Below, in pieces: positions 1 through 11,569 of a stretch of 64,000 bases of DNA. Positions within the stretch are counted from its first letter, which is position 1. Each line of letters begins with the position of its first letter. A model generated the notes under the pieces. It was not told the DNA's origin. It did not search any database and worked only from the letters and a program-made list of their open reading frames with translations. The translations under genes and the position numbers were made by a program. The stretch is from Liolophura sinensis (lineage: Eukaryota; Mollusca; Polyplacophora; Chitonida; Chitonidae), in contig NC_088302.1 in NCBI RefSeq assembly GCF_032854445.1, positions 34,503,979 to 34,567,978 on the forward strand, read 5' to 3'.

Positions 1-2029
1 GGTCTTTTCCATGATCCACTTGGGCCAGTACTCTGACCACAGTAAACTACAGGCCGCCGTGAAGCGGATCCCATTCCAAGGGGGACAACCCAACACCGGG
101 GATGCGTTGCGGTATCTGTGGCGCAAAGCCTTTGTGCCTGGAATTGCCCGGAGAGAGGTGGCGCACATCGCCATAGTGATCACCAACGGTCACTCTAGGA
201 ACACCAAGACGGTCATTCAAGAGGCCAGAAATGCCCAGAAGACGGGATGTACATGTACGCTGTGTATCCCAGCGAATCAGCAGATCCTGACGAATTGAAG
301 GCTATCGCCAGTCATCCTGTGGAAGACTACCTCTTCTCCATGGACACATATAATATCTTGATATACACCGAGCAACGGCTGGGATCCCAGCTCTGTGAGA
401 GTGAGTATATATTTTGCAACTTAGAAAATCAATATAATGGTAGATTGATTTATAAATCGATATTTAACTGATATTTAACGCACTGTGCTCAAGAATTTTC
501 CACTTATTAACGTCCTACCTTCGCCCCGTCAGCTTAACTTAAAGCTGCAGTCGAAATAGCGAAACCTGGATTCGAAAACGCCATGTTATTGGTCAGTGGC
601 TTGATGGTTGCAGTGAGCCAGGTAGTCTGAGAGATGGCAGAATATTTACCAAAAAATTGTAATCCATCTTCTCAGAATTACTTTCATCTTACCATATAGC
701 ATACCAATTCTGCTTCCAAGAAATCTAGTTTTCCACCTGAAAGCTTTTATATGTTCATTTTACCAGACCTATTTTCTAATCCTTTTTTTTCTCCTTGTTT
801 TCTACCTTTACAGTTCAGGTTGATCCTACTGAGACATCAAATGGTAAGAACAGTTTTCAACTTTCACCGCATCTTTACAATGTAAATGATTCGTGCAAAA
901 TTGTAACACAGTCTGTACTCGCCAACCTAGATATTCACATTTGGGAAACGTGCACAAGGACAAAGTGAAAAATAATGTTACTTCAAGATCCCATTTTTGG
1001 TATGACTTTGTAATGAAATACGAGTACACAAATGACATTGCTTTAATAACTTTATCAAATATTATAAATAATCATGCATGCATTGACCATATAGTGTGGA
1101 ATCGAGGTGCAATCAGAATAAACTTGCTGTTTAAAAATGATAACCAGTAAAGCATGTAATAATACGTTTTGTTTGCTTTCTCCTTCAGGTGGCGTATGTG
1201 ACACTAGACGGCCTGCTGACATAGTCTTTGCCGTGGATTATGCAACCATCGGGGTGAAGAAAGCCAAAAAGGTGCTGAAGTTTGTTAAGCAATCCATCAA
1301 CATGTTGGACATCGGTTCCGATCGTATCCACGTGGGAGTGATGACTAATGACTGTCCGCGGGAACTCGACATTGACCTCGGTGACCATTACACCAGCGAT
1401 GGCGTGCAGGAAGACTTGGATGCAATAGAGATGCCAAGCCAGGCGGAACTTCTCAAGAAGGCGCGCAGGCGCAGTTTCTCTCGGTTTTATGGCGCCCGTG
1501 TCGATGTCCAGCAGACCTTGGTGTTGTTTGTAGACGATAAACTGGATAACCCAACCCGAGTTGCACAAGAAGCTATGAGAACAAAAGCCAGGAAAATCCA
1601 AATCATCGTCGTTGCCATCGGTTCCAGACTAAACTTGAAGAACTTACAAAAACTAGCCACAGGGGAAGATTCTGTAATACAAGTCGACAGTTACGACGCT
1701 CTTCCGAAATCAAAGGAAGATATTTTTAGTGTTATATGCAGAGGTAAGTTGTCAAATGTTGCAGATTGAACTACAGCCAGCAAACGAGAATTGACGATTC
1801 GATCTAATGTAAATATTTGTTTTATTTTAATAGAAATTTTGGGACTTTTGTCGTTTTCTTTGTTTCTACTTATTTCTTCTATATTGCTTTAATTTGATGT
1901 AACATCAAGAAATGCGCTGTTGGATAGGCCATACCAATAGATACCAAAACGGAGATCTGTAGCAAATGTGCAGTATTTACTTGCTCGACAGTATATTAAG
2001 AATTCTTTCCTTTTTCCTCAGGACTGTAA
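1..2029 (+). CDS. VWA-domain extracellular-type protein, 3' part of gene
   Basis: Four exons join in consistent phase: 1-400 (continues left of the window), 814-843, 1189-1743 and 2022-2029, with stop TAA at 2027-2029. Donors are gtgagt (401), gtaaga (844) and gtaagt (1744). Exon 1 carries the C-terminal two thirds of one VWA domain (IAIVITNGHS strand, then YMYAVYPSE). Exon 3 carries almost a whole second VWA domain starting PADIVFAVDYATIG. The two are joined by a short linker encoded by the 30-base exon. VWA domains fold as Rossmann-like modules that bind matrix proteins or collagen, often through a metal site DxSxS. Here that motif reads D-Y-A-T-I and the TDG loop reads TNG, so metal binding is doubtful. 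Exon 1 changes frame by one missing base at about 245-247. Matrix, collagen VI-like or shell-matrix proteins are possible relatives; the family cannot be fixed from this part. Confidence 0.85.
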
Positions 2030-3185
2030 CTTTTCGACTAGTGTTAGACGTCCAAAATACCGACAAAGGCGGCCGAGATGAGACGTCAGGAGGGCTGAAC
2101 TTCAAAATCCTTGCTGAGTACTGAAATACCAGACGACCGCTTTCCATGACTGACACTCACTGAAATGCAGACTCATTCAGGAGTTTACCGACGACTGCCG
2201 AAGACCACCGACGGAGTTTGCTCAAAACATCGCGAGGAGCTGAAGTTGGTCGGATTAGAGTTAACGTCAATTAAAATTGACTGGCTCAGAGGCTGGTATA
2301 AAACTCGACGCTCGAATCTCGTGACAGTATTAATGATTTTGAGATTATTTAATTTTGCGACGCAAAGTTAGAGGGTGTCAAAAAAGTTCCGCCGGCATAG
2401 CATGGCATTGACACACTTGGCAGCAGTTTATGTTGTGCGTTATATACAGTAATTGTTTTTTGGGGGTGACGAAGGTTTGTACCTGATGACAAAACCCGCA
2501 TTATCTGTGATATTTCTGGCTAATTCTTTTCTGTTGAATCTGTTCCCATATAGATATGTGACAAAGCTATACTGGGCCAGAGTTCAGGCGTAATTGTTGT
2601 ATGGTATATGATTTGATGACTAACTGTGCCAACTATCTGTTCCGTGTGGAGAAAATTGGTCCATTGTGTGCTTTAAAAAAATGTAACTTTATGTGCAATA
2701 TTATATATAGCTAGTGTCGTGCCAAGTAATTTATGTATTGTATTTATGTACAAATTGTCATATGATTATTTTGTGGATCATCCTCATCATTGTGCATGTT
2801 AGAGTGAGAAAGTACCTTAAGTATGATCGGTCTCATGATATGGGTAGTTGTAACTGTTCCCGGTAGTATTTACCCCCGTTATCGTTTTCATCTGTGTTTC
2901 ATCTGCTAATGGGACCGTGATATGTTTTGATCACATCTTCATATATACCAAGTTCAACATCAACCGAGCCTTCATTTTTACATGTACATCGTGTGCCGTT
3001 TGATATTATTTTCATGGATTTCATTTATTTCCAGTGTGCGTCAGTCATTATGGAGTGTATATTTGTGGGGGTTCTTTGACAGATCCCCTTGGGATGGGTC
3101 CGTAAATCACCACTATACAGGCCATCCCTTTACACATTCCCTTGTTAGCTGTCATCATTGAATAAACCATTATCTGTCTCATATA
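2030..3185 (+). other. Probable 3' UTR of the VWA gene with poly(A) signal
   Basis: No coding exon is visible after the stop codon. The first good poly(A) signal is AATAAA at 3161-3166, followed by a T-rich stretch. The UTR would then be about 1.15 kb. The end point is inferred. Confidence 0.5.
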
Positions 3186-3596
3186 TCACTCTACTCGGTT
3201 TGTTGGCGTTTTCTCTATGGCATTTATACGACAGAATGATCCGTATCTGGACCATTTATCACCTGAGCATATCAACAGTCCCCGCCCTATATAGTATACT
3301 CAAAGCTTCAGTGGTCTTGCTTGACAATAGATGGATCCAACACATCCGATGTCCCGCCACCCCTTCTTGTGTCAACTTTTCATTCCATTCCCGGTGATGT
3401 CAAAGAAAGATTGAACGTTTGTAACCAATTTGTGGGACATCCGGTTGACCTATTTGCAACATAACTGCTTGTGATTGGTCAATGAGGCACCTGCAGATTT
3501 TCCTCTCACAACTGGTGGCGCCAGAGTGAATAAGGACTTGCCCGTCACAAATCTTTTGTTGCGCGATGTTGCGTTTTGCTGTTTCATCTGTGACGT

Positions 3597-3656
3597 ATTT
3601 GGTCTACCAAATGTGACGTTCCGCTGTTGACGCTGCAATGGAATGTGCAGCGTCAA
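3597..3656. repeat. Palindrome cluster with CRE-like TGACG boxes
   Basis: ATTTGGTCTACCAAAT (3597-3612) is a near-perfect palindrome. TTGACGCTGCA (3627-3637) is followed after 8 bases by its exact reverse complement TGCAGCGTCAA (3646-3656), an 11-bp stem. TGACG occurs at several points between about 3591 and 3665. This may be the core of a foldback or MITE-type repeat, or a regulatory cluster. No gene start is seen beside it. Confidence 0.5.
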
Positions 3657-4537
3657 TGAAATGACGTAATACGTCCCACTTCGGACTTCTGCAGGTATCC
3701 CATTGCGTGTTCTTGATTGACAGTTCGAAAAAGTCTGTAGGTGTCAAACAGAAGGGATTCCCGAGTGCTATACGAAATCGGAATTGTAAAAATACAGAAG
3801 ATGTTGAAATCTTCTAAAATAAATAAATAAATAAAACTGAATGCACCAAACACATTTTTTGGTAAGCAACTTCAAAACTGTTCGCACTGTCACACGATTT
3901 ATGTTTTTTCCTGACATAGTGTATGTTTACAACAATTTATCATGCCAGTGGCCAAGTTGTTATAAGGTATTTGCCTTTCCATCTTTTGGTCAACGAGATG
4001 TACATAGGTGAGGTCAATTCCTTTCTCGTAAAAGATTTTTTCTGAACTCCCCCAGTTCCATTACAATTGATGGAACTATCTTGTCTTGGATACAAGAAGT
4101 TCACATCAGGACCAATAACCTTCTACCAGTGTGGCATATGCCACGTGCAAGTTCGACAGTAACATGCCAATGGTCAGTGGTTTACTCCGTTTACTCCAGG
4201 TTTACTTTTGTACAAAAATGCCGCCATTGTTTAAGAGAAAAGTTTTTCTTTTTGTGTTAAAAAACAAAATGAATAAACCAACATATTATCCAGAGCATAA
4301 CTATATATACAGGTATAGCTCAAGTTTACAGCCTTTGTCAGTGAATTCCGTTACAGTTTAATGTAAGCATAGATTTGACGGGTAACTGACGTAAAACAAA
4401 GGTTATTATCCATTTTGTGATTTATGATTTAAACGACTGATGGTCAGAAGTAACAATTTTGATAAAACTTAAACAGTAGACTGCATTGTCAACGAACAGT
4501 AAACTGTCTATCATGAAACCAAAGAAACGTAATAATA

Positions 4538-4610
4538 TTTATTTATTTTATTTGATTGGTGTTTAACGCCATACTCGAGAATATTTCACTAATACGACGG
4601 CCACAACAAG
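4538..4610 (-). repeat. SINE-A fragment (3' tail)
   Basis: The (TTTA)n tail complement is followed by TTGATTGGTGTTTAACGCC and the complement of the GAATATT..TACGG block seen in the full copy at 25201-25472. Only the 3' end is left. Confidence 0.75.
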
Positions 4611-5044
4611 GTGATAAATACCTTAAGGAATAATGCATGTTTTTATATAACCACACACAGAGGTTTATATTTGCAATTTATTTGGTCTCTATCCTGGTTT
4701 ACACAACAAGGTTTCATTATTTTCGTACATATCTAATAAAACAACTATCTATACTTTTTACCTGTAACAACATAGTTTTGTCCAAACGTCGAAATTCCAC
4801 TGATCCCATTGATGAGCGTATAGTGATACAGAATATCTCATTTACACGTGACGACAATGGAAAGGTTTGCATATACAGTAATAGATAAAAGGGGTACAAA
4901 GCCCATATATACAGAAGTACATCGAAATATACATTTGTAACACAGTCGTAATTGCTCTAATTTATTTATTTATTTATTGGCTTGTTTGTTTGTTTATGAT
5001 TTCACTTAGGTGCAAGTTTATATGTAGATGAAACTGGGCGGTTG

Positions 5045-5160
5045 AAGGTGAAGAACACCTTCTGACTTAAAGCCGCACCCTAACCAGCGAGAGCTGGATC
5101 TGAGCACGCGACTTAACTGTTATCAAAGAGCCAATTTGGTGCGGCAAGAAAACAGGTTAG
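5045..5160 (-). repeat. SINE-B-like fragment
   Basis: TTCTGACTTAAAGCCGCACC and CAGCGAGAGCTGG match, in reverse, the 'GAGCTGG..GGTTTGGCTGCGGCTTTAAGTCAG' block shared with 23205-23420, 33602-33790, 45355-45530 and others. Edges are unclear. Confidence 0.45.
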
Positions 5161-5715
5161 GCTGATTTAACCTTCGCATATCTCCTTCGATGAATAGAGC
5201 ACGTTCGAAAGTTTACAAATATGAGGATGTTGATTAGGTGAACATGCTTCATGAGCGTCGTTCAGCAGGATGCACCTTTAAAGTTGTTATAACATGTATA
5301 GCCCTGCATGCTTTTCAAGATGGCGTGGGTGTATAGAGTGGGCGTTGGGGTCCGTAACCTGACACCCAGACTGAGAGGAAATGCATCCCACAAGTATGTC
5401 TGGCACCCAATAGTTTTCGGAAGCGTTCGGAGACATGCATGATCATTCTGTGTCAGCTCTCAAATATCCGGTTACGTTTAAATAGAGCCTTTCACACATC
5501 AAGGTAAACCATTCATAATTGGTAACTTCCCTCGCAAAATTTATACGAAGTATTTTATATAACAAGGAACGGTTCTGTGAGAAAATACAGTGAGACTTTT
5601 GTGAGAAAACAGGATTGCCCATGGTGCGGGTCGCAACGCGCATGTACTACATACATATATCCGAATTAGAGGGTACAGCTGTATAGTCTATATAGTACAC
5701 TGTGCACAATTCTCA

Positions 5716-5874
5716 TTTTATTTATTTATTTGATTGGTGTTATACGCCGTACTCAAGAACATTTCACTTATACGAAGGCGGCCAGCATAATGGTGGCAGG
5801 AAACCGGGCAGAGCCCGGGGGAAACCCAAGACCATCCGCAGGTTGCTGTCAGACCTTCCCAAGTACGGCCGCAG
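5716..5874 (-). repeat. SINE-A, 3' half
   Basis: An inverted copy runs from the TTTA tail through GGCGGCCAGCATAATGG to the GTACGGCCGCAG block. The tRNA-like head is missing. Short open frames across it are not genes. Confidence 0.85.
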
Positions 5875-8012
5875 TTCTCGTTTTAGCCAATCACATTGTT
5901 CTGACCCGTCTATATGAAACCACCTTCCACGTCACTACACCAGACGATGTTGATATCTACATGTAGTATCAGCGAATGCTTGTGATATACCCATTTCTCT
6001 GTTAGACTCTATAATGCTACCGTTATTGTTTATTACAATCATTACATATTACACAGATATGTGATCACATCGCTATATATACATATACATGCTTCGTGCT
6101 TGCAATATTACATCTGACTTTGACTTTGACTTTTGGGTCATATTTACAAATCTAGCTTTTGTCAAAATGGTTATGAATTGGATTTGCTTAAAATTTATAT
6201 TTTCATGATGAAATTAAAATCCCTAAGAAAAGGCAGATGCGTTAATAAAAGCATTCTATGTTCCACAATCCTACAATTTCTTTTCGAAGCAAATGTATTG
6301 TTTATACCAAAGAATTTCAGCTTGAAAGGTTGAAACCTTTGTCTTCTTTTTTTTTAAAGTGTGAACAGCTATATTTGTTGGTTGAGAAAGTGTAGTCTGT
6401 CCACTGATCAGTGATATGATTTGATCTTTGAGAAGACCAACGAAAAATTATGATTTCTCTCTAATTGTCACATCACCAGCATGACTAGTCCAGTCCCTAA
6501 ACCCTTGTTACCTCCCCTGTTCTGCACTATTGCAACACCAGTTCAACTGAATTCAAACGAATGATTATGGTTTAACGCCATCGGTTGAATTGAGGATTAA
6601 CACAAAGCAAGCTGTAGTCAACATTACCAATCTACAGGTATGAGTATGAACAGTGACGGTTATATATTAGACCTAATAGTGAGAATAACTAATTGATATG
6701 AAATTGGGTTTCAATAAAATGAAGAAAAACTTAACTAGTTCGCAAAAGACGAAATGGTTGCAAAGGAGCATGTTTAGCGAACTCGGATATAAGAACAAAT
6801 AAAACAAATATTATAGGGTGCAGTTAAGCCTGTCTTGAATTTTTGAAATAACTTTGAATGATTTACGATGCATTAAAAAAAATACAGAAAAATATTTTCG
6901 ACAACCGTCAATATAATAAAAGCGAGAACCCCTTATGCACTTATATTATAAGGTGTGGTCACCTCTCCACGTCTATAAGCCTTCATTATGACCGGATGTT
7001 TATATTGTCGCCTTCTCCCACAACTGTCCGTGCATATTTAGATATTTGGTTACTTAATGTTGAGCTACGTGCCCATCGAGCTTAATTACATCAAGAAATA
7101 ATGGTCTGTTTTCACGACCACGTGGGTGTTCGCAAAGTTAATTGCCGATTGAAATCTGATATTAACGTGTGTAAGCGTCCTGAAGCACCGTTGATTAACC
7201 GTGCGTCAATTACACAATAGCGAATCAATGAAAACATGTGTACATGCATGCATGGAGATTATTCTGTCGCCCAATAATCAAACCACTGCATCAAACTGTT
7301 CGTCATGATGTCAACTTAATATATTCACGCGGTCCATTCTGTATTTACACAGGCTTACGGACTGCAGGTGTGGAGCTGAACATTAACTCATCTCTTTGCC
7401 ATAAAATCCCCCCTCCCTCTCCCCCGCCACTTTATTATTTCTCCCTTGGGAAATTTGACTTAATAATCATACCATGCTATTATTCATGCAGTGCATGGTA
7501 CACAAATGTCTCCGTAAGGTGACAGTGTACAGTTATTAGGCCTATATGTAAAAACTATAAATGCCCTAGATTTTAGTTTTACAACCACTGAGTATTTTTT
7601 TTTCTTTGTTTCAGCTGTGGCTTTAAGTCAGGGAGGGAGGAGGTCGATCTGTTCCCAGGTGAAAGGAGTTTTTTGAGCTAGGGTATTCTCTTGTCCCCTT
7701 TACTAGTAAATCTGGTCATCTTTTCTATAAGAACAATATTCTTACCATGGCGTTAAGTTCTAAAGAAATATTTGTTTCTGAGCACACGTGTGTGTGCAGA
7801 TGTGCCTGTAGGCCTATATTGTCCTTCTTCACTAGTGGTCAATTTTTGAATGCTGGATTTCTGAATAGTTGTTTCTTTGTGTATGACCAGAGTATAGTCC
7901 TGTAACTGACATTCTACATATATGTCTATCTATATTCTTGTCTTATAGAATTATGTATGAATTAGTGTGGTAAGCTAATTAATATAATCAATAATTCACG
8001 AAGATTAAAAAA

Positions 8013-8212
8013 NNNNNNNNNNNNNNNNNNNNNNNNNNNNNNNNNNNNNNNNNNNNNNNNNNNNNNNNNNNNNNNNNNNNNNNNNNNNNNNNNNNNNNNN
8101 NNNNNNNNNNNNNNNNNNNNNNNNNNNNNNNNNNNNNNNNNNNNNNNNNNNNNNNNNNNNNNNNNNNNNNNNNNNNNNNNNNNNNNNNNNNNNNNNNNNN
8201 NNNNNNNNNNNN
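8013..8212. other. Assembly gap (200 N)
   Basis: An unbroken run of 200 N, a conventional scaffold gap size, so the true gap length is unknown. Confidence 0.99.
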
Positions 8213-8278
8213 GTTTTAGGCTTAGATAGGAGGCTTATCATAATACCAGGTTAGTTTTGCTTTATACGAAAGCCTACT

Positions 8279-8583
8279 AGTGTCACAGTGGGAAAAAATT
8301 TTAGAAACTTTTTTTTTCGAAACTTGTCTCGAAATTTCGACTTTTTTTTTTTACTTTTTTTCTCGAAATTTCGACTTCTAGCTGTTAGGGTCAATCACAC
8401 ACACTGTGACGACACAAACAGACATCCTATGCAGTAAAACGCAAAGTATAGGTGCATGGTTTGCTCCAAATCGCGCAATAGGGCATATAGGCCTACCAGC
8501 TGCATGACATAAGACAGGCGAAAGTTCGACATGAGAAAATCGAAATTTCAAATTTTTGCCCCAATTTTTTTCACCGTGACACT
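8279..8583. mobile_element. MITE-like element with AGTGTCAC termini
   Basis: The left end AGTGTCACAGTG (8279-8290) and right end CACCGTGACACT (8572-8583) are inverted repeats with one mismatch. The interior is rich in TCGAAATTTCGA-type palindromes and T runs. A one-ended relative begins at 55351 with GTGTCACGGTGAAA. There is no open frame, so this is a non-autonomous DNA-transposon candidate. Confidence 0.6.
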
Positions 8584-9311
8584 AATGGGATTCCGTAACT
8601 TTATGACTAAACCAGGCACCACCAAAACCGATGAGTAGGCTAGGTCTACTATTTACCACAGGAGCCGTGCACTGTGGTCTCTCAGGTGTACATATACTGT
8701 ATGGCGATCCTGTACTAGTTACAGTTCGACCACTTCAAGCAATACTGTCCGGTTGCAATTTTATCCGTCAAGTGTTATCTTTTCAAATCTTAATTGGAAA
8801 CTAACGTGAACAGTTTAAAATGTGCAAGTTAAATCCTACATGTAAGTCCTTTTCGCATACGCCTACAGACTGCCATGCGTTGCTGAGGCCCAAATAATGA
8901 CTGCTCCTTTGTTTACATCATGGCGGAGAACTTTGCACGTTGATAAAGAAGAGCACGTGAAGATAACACCATAGCTATTTTCCCAGTATGGAGCTGAAGG
9001 TATATGTTCCCGCAGAACTTGTATGGAGTGTTTAGACAGTTGTAAACCAGAATAAACAAGGTCTGATATCATTGTTTGACTAAGGGAAAACGTGTAAACC
9101 GGTGCAGTCTACAACGTTGGTTTATTACTACAGCAACAACAACAACATAGGTTATCAGATAGTGCATGGTGAGACCTTGTCTTGTCCGCTTTAGACCACA
9201 TCTGATGGTGTTACCTGGCATACAGTATGGTTTCACATAGCATCCCAGGTGTTCTACCCAGTTAGTTTAAAACTACCTAGTCCAGCATTACGGCACCTCC
9301 CCTCCAACCTT

Positions 9312-9459
9312 ATTTTGAAGTGACTACTGTACAGTCATGCATCCTTATATTTACTTTTCTTGGAGTTGTGCCAGAGCTCTGCAAACTCACTCACCTATTA
9401 TAGTGTGTCTCCTGGGAAAGTACAGACCTCCACAAATATGTACGGTACAATTACGGTAG
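9312..9459 (+). repeat. Left arm of a large inverted repeat
   Basis: The segment from TTTTGAAGTGACTACTGTAC to GGTACAATTACGG matches the reverse complement of 10755-10907 with scattered mismatches. Shared blocks include TTTACTTTT, TTGGAGTT, TGCCAGAG, GTGTCTCCTG and GAAAGTACAGA. Confidence 0.75.
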
Positions 9460-9527
9460 TTGTAGAATGTAACTCAGTATCGAGCAACACAAAGTGTTGA
9501 TAGAGCTACAGGGAGAAACTACTTCTA

Positions 9528-9543
9528 ATGAGTCGGAAACACG
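9528..9543 (+). CDS. Candidate first coding exon of the coiled-coil gene (weak)
   Basis: ATG at 9528 opens MSRKH followed by a good donor (G|gtaagc at 9544). It ends in phase 1, while the first certain exon (11570) needs phase 0. A linking exon of length 2 mod 3 would therefore be required, and I found none. Kept only as a candidate. Confidence 0.15.
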
Positions 9544-9886
9544 GTAAGCCAAATTTGCTGCATCTTCACACGCATATTAAATATTCCCTAGCGTAAACCA
9601 ATTTCAACCAGGTGGTTTCCATAATCAACTGGCCTGTTCTGAATCTTGCCAAATCAAAAACGATCAGATAGTGCTTATCGCTTCAGTCGTAACATACTGC
9701 ATCCCGTATCTGACCAATGACTTTCGTAGCATTTGGCTCCATTGAAAATTTTACAAAAGTTATCTAGTGGGTTTTGGACCAGGTGAAAACAGGTTTTTGA
9801 CTAGTAGTTCACATTTGTGTCGGTGAAGCATTGCAGTAGTTGCATCCTTAAAATGAACTAAAAAAGTAAGTCCTTCTCAAATCATT

Positions 9887-10555
9887 GTTTGACAATTACC
9901 AAGATATTTGCCCAATCATTGGGAAATTTTGCACACCGGATCTCAGTAATCAAGTCAACAGACTGTAGCGAGGATTACCCTGGAGATACAGATGTGTTCC
10001 AATGAGCATGCGCAAACGCATTTTGAAAATTTTACAAATAGATCGAAGATAATTTTGACTACCTGTACGACTAGATATTGTTAAAATCTGGTATAACCAC
10101 CACGCTTTTGTATCACACTGAGACAGTCAGCTCGCATCATGTGAATGAGGCATGTGATCCGATTTTGAGGGATGACTAACCACTCCTCCTGAAGCAGATG
10201 TCTGACGTCATGAAATCGTAATACAGCAATGCACCGCTTGTTTCAACTGGTCCCACAAATGTTCAGTGTGATCGAGATCCTTGCTTAATGCTCTCAATAC
10301 CTTCATGTTCAAAGAAGACACTTATTACTCTGACACAATGTGGACGAGTATTGTCGTCCACAAAAAGAGATCCATTGCCATCTTGAATCTGTTTGTAAAA
10401 TTTTCAAATTTCCGACAGATAATGCATTTGTGCATGCTCATTGGAACACATGAGTATCTACAGGGTAATCTTTTTACAGTGTGTTGACTGGATTACTAAG
10501 ATATTGCTTGCAAAATTTCACAACGATTGGGCAAATATCTTGGTAAATGCCAAAC
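9887..10555 (-). mobile_element. Deletion-derived Tc1/mariner-like transposon with about 155-bp terminal repeats
   Basis: Long inverted termini occupy roughly 9887-10045 and 10390-10555, both starting near TTACCAAGATATTTGCCCAATC and sharing GTGTTCCAATGAGCATGC. Between them the minus strand encodes the end of a Tc1-type transposase. Remains of the second catalytic Asp block read VDDNTRPHCVRV, then DHTEHLWDQLK, then EEWLVIPQNRITCLI and QKRGGYTRF before a stop at about 10081. These match the C-terminal hallmarks of Tc1 transposases (EHLWD, EW..IP, RGG.TRY). The frame shifts within the fragment, and the N-terminal DNA-binding half and first catalytic Asp are absent. At about 670 bp it cannot encode a working enzyme and would need one in trans. 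Confidence 0.8.
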
Positions 10556-10754
10556 ACTTTTTTGGGGGAAACTTAGTTTTGATGCGCTGTTTATGTCGGG
10601 GTGGGGAAAATGTGGCTTCAGTGGGAACTCCTCCACAAACGGGGGGGCGACATTGTTTACACTCACCATGGCCATCATGATGGATAGGGTTCATTTTAAT
10701 GTGGTGTGATAATCTTCGAGACCTGCAGGCAACTGATGAGTGAAGGTGAGGCCG

Positions 10755-10907
10755 CCGAAATTGTAGCGTGCATATTTGTGGAGCTCTGTACTTTCACAGG
10801 AGACGCACTATAAGTGTGTGAGGTGGGAGCTGGCAGAACTCTGGCACTTAACTCCAAGTAAAAGTAAATGTAAGTATGCATGATGGTACTCTAGTGATTT
10901 CAAAATC
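10755..10907 (-). repeat. Right arm of a large inverted repeat
   Basis: Reverse-complement partner of 9312-9459. The two arms flank about 1.3 kb that includes the Tc1-like element. Together they could form a long hairpin, or be the ends of an older foldback element into which the transposon inserted. Confidence 0.75.
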
Positions 10908-11569
10908 ATACTGCAGTGAAGGTGCCTTCATGTAGGACTAAAACCAGCTAAGTGTGAACTCTGTTATTCAAACAAGTTGACATGAATTAGATGTGCAGCA
11001 TGTTATTGTTAAGCTCCTACGTATACATCAGTAAGATGTATATAAGTCCTCCTTCCTCATACATGGGTGCATATATTGTACCTTAAACCCACATTTTGTT
11101 CTGGCTTGTTAACTAATTTTATCTGCCCATTTCTCCGTCCATATCTGATTAACTCTTGAAATATAGATAGTTAAAACCAGTTCATTAACATTTCTGTCAG
11201 AGGATCTATTAAAAATTTTAGTTTTGTGGACCATAAACTAGCAGAACTTTTGTGCAGTTGGAAACAGTTCTGCAGTTTGATACACTTTCATATATTCAAG
11301 TACATGTACTGTAGTTCAGGCAATGAAAAATGTTCTTTAACCTTTGTGATTTTCCCTATGCATTCTCCAGAATGACTGCAACTTACCATTGTTCAAGTTT
11401 CAACAAGGAAATAACAATCAGACTCAAAGCAAATTTTACTGAGTCTATCGAGTTGAAAGGAACAAGGAGGTCAAGTACGGATAACTGATAAATACAGTTA
11501 GTACTTTTGTAAGACATCTTATTTAGTTAAGCATATTCATTGTCAGCACATTTTTCTTTCTGTTTGCAG

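Larger units (their letters stand above)
3186..8012. other. Intergenic DNA without recognisable genes
   Basis: Open reading frames here are short, lack splice context and show no recognisable protein. The stretch holds two SINE-A fragments (4538-4610, 5716-5874), a SINE-B-like scrap around 5045-5160, a cluster of palindromes around 3597-3656, and short low-complexity A/T runs. A pyrimidine tract and CAG near 7600-7615 border another short SINE-B-like scrap (GTGGCTTTAAGTCAGG), so it should not be read as an exon start. Confidence 0.6.

Noticed and set aside
1185-1601. Minus-strand open frame of 138 codons
   Set aside because: Antisense shadow of the VWA exon 1189-1743, which has correct splice sites and a recognisable domain.
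10684-10747. A small exon GCAACTGATGAGTGAAG between CTGCAG and gtgagg as the missing 5' exon of the coiled-coil gene
   Set aside because: Length phase fits but joining to MSRKH gives an immediate stop, and the acceptor is poor.
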